Below, piece by piece: positions 34,557 through 46,105 of a stretch of 64,000 nt of DNA (position 1 is the first letter of the stretch; the number at the start of each line of letters is the position of its first letter). The stretch is from positions 123,199,752 through 123,263,751 of the forward strand of contig CM045762.1 of NCBI GenBank assembly GCA_025200525.1, written 5' to 3'. A program made the translations under genes and the position numbers. The notes under the pieces were generated by a model that saw only the letters and a program-made list of their open reading frames with translations, searched no databases and had not been told where the DNA came from. This stretch comes from Camellia lanceoleosa. Lineage: Eukaryota > Streptophyta > Magnoliopsida > Ericales > Theaceae.

Positions 34557-34945
34557 TGGAAAATTTACTCATAAGTCCTAGTTTTTGAAACGTTGAACCA
34601 TTTAGTCCTAAAAGTTTTCTTATGCTCCATTTAGTCCCATTTTTACATCAGCATGATGTAAATGATGTAAATGATTTGATGTTTCATTCTATAATTTCAA
34701 AATTTATTGAAATCTGATAAACATTAGTTGTTTTTCTTCCTATATTTTCAAACATTATTGAAATTTAATGAATATTAGATGTTTGAAATCAAATGTTTGT
34801 AACATGACTCTGATGTTATTAACATTGTATATGATGTTATTAACATTGTAATGGGACCTTTCAGTCTATAAGAAAACTTTTAGGACTAAACAGTGCATAA
34901 GTTATTAATTTGGGATTTATTGGTGCATTACTTTCATATATATAT
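34557..34945. mobile_element. MITE with about 70-bp inverted ends in intron 1 of the reductase
   Basis: 'catttagtcctaaaag' followed by 'ttttcttatg' near 34601-34626 recurs inverted near 34868-34896. Pairing extends outward to 'ataagtcctagttttt' and 'atttgggatttatt'. About 390 bp, no coding capacity. Ends approximate. An (AT)n run follows at 34938-34958. Confidence 0.65.
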
Positions 34946-35845
34946 ATATATATATATCTCCACTCAAACATTCAAAATTTAGTGTGACAAATTTATTTAT
35001 TTTTTTTTTAAGACTTGAGCAGAAAATTGACATATGTCAATATGACATGGAAACTTCTCACCCGATATGTCCAATTTATTATTCTATTATTTTTAAAAAT
35101 GAAATTGTTTTATGGGGTAGACTTTAAATTAGGTAGTAACCTGGTTTATGTCAAATTTGACATGTTGAGTTCAGGCCAAATGCCAACTTAGCATTTGTCA
35201 TATATTGGGTAAACTTCATTTTTTATGTCAAAATTGAACTGTTATTGTATCATGTAGAATTTGACACTTCGATTGGAACTGCTCAAAGCTTTTCTCAAAT
35301 TTTTTTTCATGTGGATGCAGGCTATGAAGGGAGGAATGAGAGAGAGAGTTGAATTATGTACCAAGTTTGGTGTTAGTTTAGTAAGTGGGAATATAGAAGT
35401 ACATGGGGATCCAAAGATATGTGAGGGCGACATGCGAGGCCTGACCCTAAGGAGGCTGGACACCAATTGCATTGATCTTTATTACCAGCATCGTATTGAC
35501 ACCTCTGTCCCCATCGAAATCACGGTTTGTTTCCCCCTCTCCATTCTTGTCCCTTTCATATTTTTTATTTTATTTTTAAAAGTTATAAATCTTTATTATA
35601 AGTGTTATGCAATTTTCCCTTAGAGTAATGATAATGTGCAATTTTTAAAGTGAAGTTGTAACAATTTGTGATATAATTACTTATTTTTTTTCAGTGTTTC
35701 GCTTTTTTTCATTGAAATATTATTTGCCAATAATAGACTTTAAATTATGTAGTAACCAGGATTATGTCAAATTTATTATTCTATTATTTTTAAATTCCTT
35801 GATATCCTAACTAGATTGTCTTTAAATTTCAAGAAATGGTTCAAA

Positions 35846-35888
35846 AATATATATATATATTTTTTTTTTCGGGGGGGGGGGGGGGGGA
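35846..35888. repeat. (AT)n, T-run, then a run of 17 G in intron 2
   Basis: (TA)n runs to 35860, then nine T, one C and a 17-base G homopolymer at 35871-35887. A G-run this long is rare in plant DNA. Its exact length is suspect in an assembly, and it could form a G-quadruplex with other G-tracts. Confidence 0.7.
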
Positions 35889-36941
35889 ACCAATGTTCCT
35901 AACAGAATTGAAGTTGATAGGTATTACCTTTTACGCTACATCCACTAGCTAATTTTGTCTCTGGTGGTTCCGATTTAACAAGTTGTAGAAATAATCTCTC
36001 CCAAAATTAAGTAAAGTTGTGTAAATATCTTATCGTTTTTAGACCCGACTTTAGTAGAAGTCTTATGTAGCAGGGTAGGTCTGGGTCACCCTTTTAACAA
36101 CCAACTGATTGCTTTAAAAGCTGAATTTGCTCTGCAGAGCATTAGTGTGCATTTGGTAATCTTTTTGTGACATTTTTGTAGATGGGAGAACTCAAGAAAC
36201 TAGTTGAAGAAGGGAAAATAAAGTATGTAGGTCTCTCAGAGGCCTCGGCTTCTACAATTAGAAGGGCTCATGCTATTCATCCCATAACAGCAGTGCAGTT
36301 GGAGTGGTCCTTGTGGAGAAGAGATGTAGAGGAAGAAATCATTCCTACTTGCAGGTGAGGGGTAGAGGCACTATTGTTATGTTAACTAGTCAATTTTGAA
36401 AGCAATAAGCAAGAATCCAATGTTTTCTAATTTTGCCATTGTTATTTTGATATAATCAGAGAACTAGGAATTGGGATTGTTGCATACAGTCCTCTTGGTA
36501 GGGGGTTCTTTTCTTCAGGTGCAAAGATGGCCAAGAACTTGACTGAGAATGATGCCCGAAAGGTTTGTGTGCATCATACTTGCATTTTTCTATGTCCACA
36601 ATGAATTTATGTTTGTAGCATTATGCTTAAAAACTATTGCTTAACATCATGTTTCATGTTTTGATCATGTGGTTAAATAAAAACTAAATAATAATAAAAA
36701 AATTCATTAGAAGCATAATCTATAACAATAATATCACTACAACTCTTCTATAATTCTGTTCATTATCAAAAAGCTAAAAAAAAAAAAATTAAATAAGAAG
36801 GATAGAGTTTTAAAAATTTTGTACCTACGATTCGTAATTTTTTAGAAGATAAAAGCTATAAAAAAAAATACCAAAAAAATAAAGTGTATAGCATAGATTT
36901 GAGCCACATCAGAGTTTAGGATGTGGTCGACTAACTTCTAT

Positions 36942-37475
36942 GAAGCATGGGTATTTCTAAAATCTTATCGTATCCATACCAGGTACTTACTGACGTATGG
37001 TATCTCGTATGGTACTTCTGCATACGTACCGAGTATACGAAACACGTACCCAAATTTTTTTCTTCTTAATTTTTGACATGTCCAGATGTGCCTAGTATAT
37101 AGCCAAGTCGTACTGTACCTCAGTTGAAATAATATTTTCTTCTACTATAGAGATAAAACTCCTTTCACTAGACTTCTTTTTTATTTTTAGTTTTATACTT
37201 AACATGATTTTAAAATTAAACTATGGTTTGTAAGTTATTTAATATATTGACATTTAATTTTGATTTATATCTCTACTTTTGGCATTAAATGTTAATTATA
37301 GGCTGGATCTTAACAAATTAAACAATTTGACTAATTTTTCCATTACTTTAAAGTAAAAATAAATATTTTTTACAAGCTTACCAAGTTGTATCCGTACCTT
37401 ATTTTTTTTGAATTTTACCATATCAACGTACCCGTATCATACCAATACCAGTACTCGTGCTTCATCCTTCTGGCA
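36942..37475. mobile_element. Inverted-repeat element in intron 4 of the reductase
   Basis: The left end atgaagcatgggtattt pairs with the right end read inward, atgaagcacgagtactgg. Both are followed by GTAC/CGTA-rich blocks such as 'tatccataccaggtac' and 'gtacccgtatcatacc'. The middle is AT-rich. About 530 bp, no coding capacity. Target duplication unclear (cttct on both sides, weak). Confidence 0.6.
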
Positions 37476-38227
37476 TGGCTCTGTCTAATTTGTAGGCCAT
37501 TTAGGCTTCCTTTATTCAATACTAGTTGTGGGTTATGCATATACAAACATATGTAATTTAACAACGGAGAAAATGAATAAAAAACGTGTATAAAATTTTG
37601 AATATATAAATCAGTTTATGCTAAGTTCTTCCAATTGACAAGTTATCAAATTGTTAAGGGCATTTTTGTAAAAGACAAAACATGACAAAAGAACACTCAT
37701 TCATACCAAGTTAATTATTTACTTTATACAGTAGACTAGATGCCTTTTCTTTCTTGTTGGCCAAAAAAAAAAAGATAAAAGGTCACACCAAAATAAATTT
37801 GTGCTACACATCTTATTTTTTTATCCGTTGTTATGGTGATTTTGCAATGGTGATGCTGAATATGTATTTTCTTCGATTTGTGTAGAAACTACCAAGGTTT
37901 CAACCGGAGAATCTGAAACATAACAAAAACATATTCGAACAAGTTAACGAAATGGCAGAAAGAAAAGGTTGCACCCCATCACAACTAGCATTAGCATGGG
38001 TCCATCACCAAGGAAATGATGTGTGTCCGATACCTGGCACCACAAAGATTGAAAACTTCAACAACAACATTGGAGCTTTGTCTGTAAAACTATCAGTAGA
38101 AGACATGGCTCAACTCGAATCCATTGCTTCAGCGAATGTGGTAAAGGGTGATCGATATATGTCTGTCTCTAAGAATTTTTCTTGGAACTATACAGACACT
38201 CCACCTTTGTCTTCATGGAAAGCTTAG

Positions 38228-38506
38228 TAATAAATTCAAGCAGTCACACACATAGCTTCCTTGTTTGTTCCTCAAATACTTTCTCTTTATGTCCTTTGGA
38301 GAGTTTTCTCAAATTCTTGTTTAGAATATGTGTGTGTTTGGTCTAAAAGCCAGTATGTTGACTTAGGCTTCTTGAAAGTTCTGAATCATCATATGTTTTG
38401 GTTCAATAATTATGTTTGATTTAATGATAATAATAATTTTATAATTAATTACTTGTTTGGTTAATTTGGCCACAAAGACTCTTGAGTGCAATTTTGTTGT
38501 TTGAGT
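38228..38506 (+). other. 3' untranslated and flanking region of the reductase pseudogene
   Basis: Follows the TAG at 38225-38227. T-rich, with poly-A-signal-like aataat/aataaa variants near 38229 and 38407. No separate gene. Confidence 0.4.
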
Positions 38507-39270
38507 TGTTAGGTAATCGGGAGAGCTCATAAGCACACAATAATACCGGCCCAATCCAACACGAACAAACTCTAGAGTCTAGTGACGCCACATCAAGGTT
38601 CAACATACATTATTTGAAACTCATATACACTTAAAAGCTTAAGCCTATAAGTGGAGAGCTCATCTAATGTATATTATGACCTATCTTTTTTACTTTTTAT
38701 CCAATCTGGGACTCTACCTTCACACATGCTCCAAAAATCTTCACTGTATGTGTGAACCATACATCCCCCTCGAATCTTGATCTATCATCCGCAAATTCGT
38801 TATAGATCCTATGCACTACACCTTAATTTTGATCTATAACTCTCCAACATTGAGTTCAGCTTGGGGCACCCACATACAGTCCATCGTGAGTCACCATATT
38901 CCATTGAGAGTCACCTTGTCGCGATCTAACCTCCACATGCACCAAGAATTTTGCTTCATCAAGAGTCACCATGGAATCGATGCTCCAGGAGAGTTCACCC
39001 ATAGATCGTTTACTATTAGCTCTGATACCAATTGTTAAAGAATCAGAGAGCCCATAAGGGTTATTAGGGAATCGGAGAGCCCACAAGGGTACTGGCCCAA
39101 TTCAACAGGGAGAAACTCCAGAGTCTAGAGACGCCACATCAAGGCCCAATATACATTATTTGAAACTCACACCCACTTAAAAGTTCAAGCCTAGAAGTGG
39201 AGAGCCCATCTAATGTATATTAAGACTCATCTTTTTTACTCTTTATCCGATGTAGGACTCTACCTTCACA
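38507..39270 (-). mobile_element. TRIM (terminal-repeat retrotransposon in miniature)
   Basis: Direct repeats of 218 and 238 bp (38507-38724 and 39033-39270), each starting tgtta and ending accttcaca, enclose about 300 bp with no coding capacity. On the minus strand TTGGTATCAGAGC, the initiator-Met tRNA primer site, directly follows the 5' LTR (39020-39032). A purine tract gagggggat lies near the 3' LTR (about 38766-38774). The 5-bp flanks (tgagt, cttgt) do not match, so the ends or the flanks have changed. It must depend on another element's enzymes. Confidence 0.82.
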
Positions 39271-39605
39271 CTTGTTTCGACATGATTTACAAAAAAGTAA
39301 ATAAATTTTTTTTTCAAGTAAACCATTTTTAGTCACAAGGATGAAAATAAATTATGTTTAAAAAATTGGTAAATTATTTATTTATTTTTTCCTCATTTAA
39401 GTAGACACTACTTCACATATTTAAAAGACCCAAAAATGAATGCTAGAGAGAGGGAGAGAGACAGTGAAGGACTTGAACGTTGCTTCGTTTGCTTTGATCT
39501 GGCGAGTCACCAACAATTGCTTATCGACTCTTCGATCTGGCAAGAGAGGGAGAGAGATATTGAAGCACTTGAATGCAATTTTGGAGATGTTGTGTGTTAA
39601 GGCAC
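39271..39605. other. Spacer with a small tandem duplication
   Basis: 'agagagggagagaga' followed about 15 bases later by 'gaa' and 'cacttgaa' occurs twice (39447-39477 and 39543-39572). No gene seen. The host copy of the TTAAGGCAC target site ends it. Confidence 0.4.
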
Positions 39606-39965
39606 ATTAGCCTGTTATGACCCTCTATAGGGGCCGATGCTGGGACTATTTTGATTATCCGAACCGTTTATATTATAGAATTCGTCGAGTAGATCATTTA
39701 TAAAAGAATGAGGTTAATTAAACATTTGTAGACACATAACAATATCACATTAAAAAAAAACAAACAAAACAAAACAAAACAAATGGCAAACATGATTTTG
39801 ATAATAGACTATTTGTTTTTTAGTTCCTAATCATGTGGTTACAAATGTTCGATTAACTTTATTTTTTTCATTGGTACTCTACTTGACGAATTCTATGAAC
39901 AATTCAAATTATCGAAATAAGCTTAGTATCAACTCCCATGAAGGGTCACAATAAACTATTGTGAC
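39606..39965. mobile_element. Foldback MULE-type MITE with 9-bp duplication
   Basis: TTAAGGCAC flanks it on both sides (39597-39605 and 39966-39974). The arms pair over about 145 bp each: 'atagaattcgtcgagtaga' on the left against 'atagaattcgtcaagtaga' inverted on the right, and 'ttatgaccc' against 'ttgtgaccc'. A short AC-rich loop lies near 39750-39780. No coding capacity. Confidence 0.82.
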
Positions 39966-39974
39966 TTAAGGCAC

Positions 39975-40615
39975 AACAACATCCACAAGTCTCTTGAACA
40001 GTGCTTTATCTCACTTTATTTTATTTTATTTTGTTTGAAGCAAATATCATGAGGTTTTTTAATATGATATTCCCATGGTATATTTCTCCTTAGATTTGAA
40101 CATTTTCTCGGGTATTTGAGTTTAGTTCTTTCATGGTTGTTGTTTTTATTGCATTCAATTCCTATTTTATTGTATTCTTTTGTTTTTTAAATTTTTTTTT
40201 TTATTTTTATTTTATGGTGTTATCAATATTTGGTTCATTGTTAAAAATTTTTGTTCTAAAAAATATTTTTAATGCCAACCAAACACTAGAAAATCAAAAG
40301 AAAAAATTATTTTTGTGCAAAATCATTTTTCATCAAAAAAATTTCTAGTGTAAAATATTTTAAATCTAAACAAATAAAGCATTAGCGTCCTAAATGAATG
40401 TTATAGAAAGAGTACACTACCAACATATTGAGAGTGGTATTTTGAGGTTATTGCATTGAATTGGCATACATTTAGCTCCAAAAAGAATGTCTGTTAAGAT
40501 GAAAAATTGAATCAAGTAAATTAGTATTAGCAATTTCATCTTTCTTTCAAACTTAATTAAAGCCAACAGAATTTACTTAAAATGAGACAAGCCTTCGTCA
40601 TGGTTGTGTTGTTAT
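39975..40615. other. AT-rich spacer, no gene seen
   Basis: T-rich DNA (40133-40350) gives a Phe-rich open frame with no family signature. Nothing else recognised. Confidence 0.4.
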
Positions 40616-40623
40616 CCTTAGGC

Positions 40624-41041
40624 TAGGGGTGTAAAAATGACCCGTGGGCCCGTTGTTGCTCGAAGCTCGCTCGTAGTTTAGACGGGCCAGGTCCGACTAA
40701 GCCCAGCCAAGCCTGGACCTGAGCCCAGCTCGGGACCCTAGGCCTAGGCTTAGGCTGTGTGTTTTTGAGCCTGGCCCATCCACCTGCATAAGGCCTACTC
40801 AGCGCCCGGCCCACCCGAGGCCCAATGCAATTTTTGGCGGAAAAATTTAAACAATTTAAAAAAAAAATGTTCAGGCCTGTCTAGGCCCAGCCTAAGCTAG
40901 AGCCCACGTTCACTGGCCTGGCCCGAGGCTAAATATCCCCTAGGCCTAGTCCTAATTTTCTAGCTCGTGTGGCTCGGCTGGCCCAAATTTTGATGGGAGC
41001 CCGTACGGCCCGACATGGGCCGGGCCAAATTTACACCCTTA
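40624..41041. mobile_element. GC-rich hAT-type MITE with perfect 8-bp duplication
   Basis: Inverted ends TAGGGGTGTAAAAATGACCC and, inward from the right, TAAGGGTGTAAATTTGGCCC. The direct repeat CCTTAGGC lies on both sides (40616-40623 and 41042-41049). Eight-base duplications and ends of this type indicate the hAT superfamily. The 418-bp interior is full of GGCCC/GGGCC-type words with many self-complementary blocks. No coding capacity. Confidence 0.9.
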
Positions 41042-41049
41042 CCTTAGGC

Positions 41050-41387
41050 CCATGAAATTCATTGATTTGAAGGGGGTTTAAATAGTTAATTAAAGCTGAT
41101 TATATGGGCTTGCAAAAGGAGAAATTATAACTAGGTTCAGTTAACAAGTGTCATAAGATAATTGATTAACAATATTTAAAAGGGAATTGATTGAAAAATC
41201 CTATTAGAAATATGGGTGTATCAGTAAGTCGTTCTAACTTTTTTGTGCATCAAAAAATCTTGTTCACTTTTAATTATTACCACAAAATCCTATTATTTAT
41301 TTTTTAGCAATGTTTTCATAAAAGTGTCACTAATTGTAAGTTTTTAGCGACAATTGAAAAAATTCGTTGTAGAAATATGTCACTAGT
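41050..41387. other. Flank of the TR-GAG insertion with CACTA-like words
   Basis: No gene. The last 90 bp ('ttttagcgacaattgaaa', 'tgtcactagt') and the sequence resuming at 56462 ('ttttagcgacagatttgaaa') look like the repeated ends of a CACTA-type element into which the LTR element inserted. Weak call. Confidence 0.35.
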
Positions 41388-41577
41388 TATAACAATTCCG
41401 GTTTAGACCCGACCCTGTTTATTGTTCTGAATTCGGGTTTCTTTGTCCTTTATAATTGTCCATGTTCCTGTTCATCTTATTCTCTGTTGAATTGGGTTGT
41501 GTGAGCATTGTAGTCGCTTTTGAAATATGTTAGGAGTTCGTTTTTTAAAGGAGTTATTGCCTAGAATTCTGGTTGTT

Positions 41578-41875
41578 CACTCGAGCAAACTTTCTTGCGC
41601 TCAAGCAGTCTTCAAGAACTCCCAATACTTTTGCAGGTCTGCAAAACTTCTAGGAGTGTAGTGTTTTTTTCTTGATCGAACTTTCTTGCGCTCAAACGGT
41701 CTTGACTCGAGCAATCTTTCTTGCGCTCAAGCGGTTAGCCTTTGTTTGCAAAACTTCTGGGAGAGTGTCATTGTGCGCTCGAGCGGTAACTTTGTTCGCT
41801 CGAGCGGTATCACTTATTGTATATGGTCACTCAAGCGGTGTTTTGGTTGCTCGAGCGGTCTACACATATATCAGT
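41578..41875 (+). promoter_or_regulatory. Phased CTCGAG pairs and TATA-like box of the TR-GAG 5' LTR
   Basis: Core positions 41580/41600, 41671/41691, 41706/41726, 41778/41799 and 41830/41850: five pairs, four at exactly 20 bp and one at 21. The spacer inside several pairs keeps the word ctttcttgcg. A TATA-like catatatca follows at 41865, about 15 bp after the last core start. Some cores are decayed (ctcaag, cttgat). Confidence 0.75.
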
Positions 41876-43062
41876 CCATAAAAGTCACTTTTTAGATCAC
41901 CTTTTTTGGTTTTCTCTCTCTTCTCTCTCATTTTCCGCCATTTTTGGGTTTCTTTAATCTAAAAGCTTTGGTTTCATCTAGTTACATCCATTTTCTACCC
42001 CCCAGTCCTATATATCAAAATGTAGAGGGTGATGAGGCCATCGTTTTAATCCAAGTGGATCGTAATCTAAGCGTATCATGATTTTGTCGCCGGTGGATTT
42101 TTGCCTTTTCTCATTTTCACTTCAAGAGGTAGGTTTTCTAGAGCTTCTCTTCAATACCTCGCTATAGATAGACTTGTGATACTTTTTACGACATTTAAAA
42201 ACATAGTTTTATGGTTGATTTTGTTAAAAAGCATACGGGGTTGGTTTGGGTTTAAATTGGTGGGTTTGTGGGTTATGTTTATAATTGATTATGGGTTGTA
42301 AAAGCATGTTTAGGATATGGGGTTGGTGGGGTTTGGTATCTCCTTCGTAAACTTTGGGATGTTAAAGGAAAAGCTTAAGGTGAATTGAAATTGGGTTATG
42401 TTGTGGTTGCTTACAAATTTTGGGATTTTGGATTAATGCTATTAGGTGTTAGTAAGTGTTATGTATGTTGGGATTTGGAATAATGAGTACTTGTTTTTAA
42501 AACAAATGTGATTAATTACCTCCTTTATAAAACGTGAGAGTTTGGAACGTACGAGAATATGGAAATATCTATGAGTGTACTTATTGTTTTGATTACATAA
42601 TTGGCATCTAGAGTTTTGTCATTGGCCATCGGTAGAGGATGGTATTGATTGTTGGTAGATACATGCTGTGAGTACTATTGTAGGATGGGCTATGTAAGGT
42701 AGAAGAATGTATTGTCGATTGTAATTGGACATTGTGAATAAATAAATTCCATTGTTGAGTTATAGATTATGTTATTAGAAAACGAACTGGAATGCTTGTG
42801 GATGTGTTTATGTTATGAGACGGTCATTGGATAGTTATGGTTTTGATGTTTGCTAATCCACATTTTGTTTTGGGAACTTTTCAAAAATGGAGGAAGACCC
42901 ATTGTTGAACGGTGGTGCATGGAGCACGTTTTAGAAGAAGTGGGATAATGTATTTAACTGCCATTAGTTGAGATTGTGATAATTAGACTAGATGTATGTG
43001 TTACACTGTGTATTATTTTTGGTGGTTAGCGTGTTATGCTTTAAATTGTATGTTGTTTGGGA

Positions 43063-43285
43063 GGTCTATTTCTCTCCGGGTGAGGCCAGTAAAGCGTGGC
43101 GCATTGACAGAGGTTTCCTTTCCCTACCAGTTTATGCCTGGTGAAGTGTGAAATGAGGTCTGTTTCTCTCCGGGTGAGGCCGTTAAAGCGTGGCACATTG
43201 ACAAAGGTTTCATCTCCTTTTCGGTTTACGCGCGAAAAAGTGTGATCTAAGGGGCAACCCCTTCCCGGTGAGGTCGGTAAAGTGT
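43063..43285 (+). repeat. 94-bp tandem repeat in the LTR
   Basis: Units start at 43063, 43157 and 43251 (the last partial), each with 'ggtct(a/g)tttctctccggg', 'tgaggcc' and 'taaagcgtgg'. The matching block in the 3' LTR lies at about 55370-55590. Minus-strand open frames over this block are by-products. Confidence 0.8.
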
Positions 43286-43692
43286 TATAGATTATTTGTG
43301 TTGTAGGATTTGCCATCCGTACTATAGGTTGGTGGAGATGAAATTGGTAGTGTGTATTACTTCAGTTATTTCTTTTTGAATGTATATTTGTTATTGGTTT
43401 TCATGTTGTGGTTGTATTTTTGTCCTTGAGCCAATGGTTAGGGAATGTAGTAAATGTATTGGTGCGTAGGTCCGTATGGTGTATTGAGATGTAGGGTTGG
43501 GTTATGACTTGCATGCAGGCTTATGTTTTTGGAATGATTGTTTAAGTGAGATTCTTTTAGGTCAACGTGGAAGGTTTATTACAACAACAAAATGGGTTTT
43601 GAATGTTTTTGGAAGTAAAACGAAAATTTGGAAGAGAATGATTGATTTTATATTGTGTTATATCAAGAGGATATTTTTGAGAAAAACATATT

Positions 43693-45595
43693 TATAGCGA
43701 TTCTGGCTTAGACTCGGCCCATTTGATGTTTTGGATCCAGGTTTCATTGTCTTATATAGTTGTTCATGTTTTGTTTCCCCTTATCTCTCTTTAAGTTTGG
43801 CTTTGGGTCGTGTTGTTTACGTTTGTAACAAGTTGGTAACTTGTTTTTCAAATTGTTGATGTGCAGAATTTTGTTCCTCTGCTCGAGCCACACTTCTTGT
43901 GCTCAAGTGGTCTTTGTGAACCTCCAGTACTTTCGCAGGTTTGTAAAACTACTGGGAGTTTGTATTTTTTACTCGAGCGAAGCTTTTTGTGCTTCAGTGA
44001 ACTATGCGTATATCAATTCATAAAATCACTTTTCTGAGTCACTTTTTTATCTCTCTCTCTCTCTTTCTCTAAACATTTCAAAACACTATTTTCTATCACT
44101 CTCTCTAAAACTCATCTATCTCTCTCAAAAAGACCTAGATCCGTCGATCTTTTCACTCATGTTCCTTTGTTAAAAAGGTAGAGCTTGACAAGAGCTTCGT
44201 TATAATTGGAGAAAAGTTGATTTTCGGCATCTTTGAGTTTCCATCCCTCCTTCAATCATCTTCTAAGTTTGAGGTAGGGGTATCTCCACACTTTTATGAA
44301 TTTTAACTTGGTTATTTGTTATTTCTAAACAATATTGAGATTTTGGAAGATTTGGAATAATCTAGGGTTTTGGGTAAAAATCCAAAGAGGGGTTTTTTTT
44401 TTTTTTTTGCCAAATGGATCCTTAAAAATGATTTTGATATTGAAAAAAATGTTAAATTGGGAACAAATAGTTGATTTTGATATTTGGGATAGATTTTGGA
44501 AAGGAAAGGGATTTTGCCCTAAATGCCTCAAATGTTGATTTTGTTTAAATTATGAGATTGATATTGAAATTGTGAAATTGGATTGATGTTAATGAGAATG
44601 GTGGAATTAGATATGTATTATCACTCACCTCTTGAAAATTTGGAGAGTTTATCTTTATTGATAATTTTTTATCTGTTTAGAAATATCTATTTTGAGCTAT
44701 CGGTGGAGGATAGTTATGAGTGTTGTAGAAATTTCATGTGAATTAGGAGAATTGAAATTATTTTTCTCAATCATTTGCGTTGAGCATTATCTCATGCTTT
44801 TACATTGGAAATGTTTATCGTTTTGAGAAAAATGAGTGAATTTGGGAAAAACATGTATTGTAATGTTAAAATAAGTTGGTCTGAGTGTCCATGGTGAAAG
44901 TTCTAAAAACCGTGCGTATACATGGGTGTTGATCCCATGGACGAAATTTCTGTGAAATAGCAATAGTAGTGCTTATATAGCCTACGTCTACATGGATCTC
45001 GGTTTACGGTTTCCTCTGGATGAAATTTTCGGGAAATGTTGTATTGTTTTGTAATTCCTAGAGTGCAATTCACTGCCCTATTTTCTATTGTAAAGGAAAT
45101 GATTTATGAAACATGATATTGACTTGGCATTTCATGGTTTTGGAAAGAGACGTAAATTGTTTTGGTATGAGCATTGTATACGCATTCGCCTTATATCTTT
45201 GTTAAGATTCATACACTATGATGGATTATTTCTACTAGGCTTTGGCTCGCCCTATGTGGGAAAAACATCTCAGGTGCTGATGATATGCCTCTGTCAAGGC
45301 AATAGTTTGGGAGGACTTGGAGCGAGAACTTCTTTTGTGTATTTACTGTACTTACTTTTGTACAACCAAGGGCTTTAACTATATTGGACTTAAGTCCACT
45401 TTTGTTGTAACCAAGCATCGTCTTGGAAAGATGTATGCCCTTAGGGCATTTCTTAATTGTCTAACTTTCATCTTATCTTTCTATTATATCACTCTTTTGT
45501 AAAGTTTAATTGTAAATCAATGAAAGATAACTTTGTCATTGTGATCACTTTTTGATGTTGAGTATAGGTTATAGTAATTATTTCAGAGCGTTACA
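43693..45595 (+). mobile_element. Solo LTR, same family as 15225-26256
   Basis: 1903 bp from tatagcgattctgg to ...gagcgttaca, with near-duplicate flanks atatt/atatc (43688-43692 and 45596-45600). It shares the 'ctatcggtggaggatag' and 'ggctcgccctatgtggg' landmarks with the other solo LTR. Two CTCGAG-type pairs at 43882/43902 and 43972/43992, both 20 bp apart, precede a TATA-like gtatatca at 44008. No internal domain. Confidence 0.82.
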
Positions 45596-46093
45596 ATATC
45601 TTTGGATATCAACTGTCATACTACTTATATGGTATATCATTGTGCATGCATGATCATTTTTGTCTATATGTTGTGATTGGTTAGGATCTTTGGGATCTCT
45701 ATTGGGCTTAGTGCTCATTCTACATGTTGACAAACTTTTCAGGTACAAGGCTGGAGGATTATTCATGACTTGAAGTCTTTTATTTATTGGCCACGGGGAC
45801 CTTTTCTTGTTGGCCAAGTGCCATATATTGTGTAAGGGTAAGTCCCTTTTATTTCTGTTTGTTGTTATTCAATGTGTAAGGGTAAATCCTTATTATTTAT
45901 GTTTGTTGTTATTTAATGTAAGCCCAAGGGCATCATACCATGTCTTATTTATATATATCGTCATCATTGTCGTGAGGGAATGTTATTATTTATTCCTTGT
46001 TTATGTTCTCAAATGGATGAAATGATTTAAAATGGTATTATTATAAAGGATTTGGTAATGAACTTGAGTAATAAAAGTTAGGGCTTTACAACT

Positions 46094-46105
46094 TGGTATC
46101 AGAGC
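46094..46105 (+). other. Primer-binding site (initiator Met tRNA) of the TR-GAG element
   Basis: TGGTATCAGAGC, a full match to the usual plant initiator-Met tRNA complement, starts three bases after the LTR end at 46090. Confidence 0.9.

Larger units (their letters stand above)
34301..38227 (+). pseudogene. Aldo-keto reductase (auxin-induced PCNT115/perakine-reductase type), exon 1 broken
   Basis: Family members are cytosolic NADPH-dependent carbonyl reductases of about 340 residues. Exons by GT-AG: exon 1 from 34301 to about 34385; 2, 35321-35524; 3, 36182-36354; 4, 36460-36562; 5, 37886-38227. Exons 3-5 read cleanly ([34 protein letters not shown]) and end PPLSSWKA, the usual C-terminus. 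Exon 1 starts MEKVGRMKP, then loses frame and jumps to the ILLGK motif. The block with the catalytic Asp and Tyr (DTSD.YG) is therefore missing, about 50-60 residues. Lys (35363-35365) and His (35489-35491) of the tetrad remain. In exon 2 a +1 and a compensating -1 shift garble about 12 residues between HGDP and RRLD. Introns 1 and 4 hold repeats. Probably non-functional, unless an alternative first exon exists. Confidence 0.85.
41388..46090 (+). repeat. 5' LTR of the TR-GAG element (interrupted)
   Basis: Promoter array at 41578-41873, CT-rich leader, a 94-bp tandem repeat at 43063-43285, then the nested solo LTR (43693-45595), then the last 490 bp. The 3' LTR reads continuously through the same point (near 56000-56025), which proves the insertion came after LTR formation. 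Confidence 0.85.

Noticed and set aside
43041..43316. 91-residue minus-strand frame
   Set aside because: Produced by the 94-bp tandem repeat of the LTR, and present again in the 3' LTR with changes.
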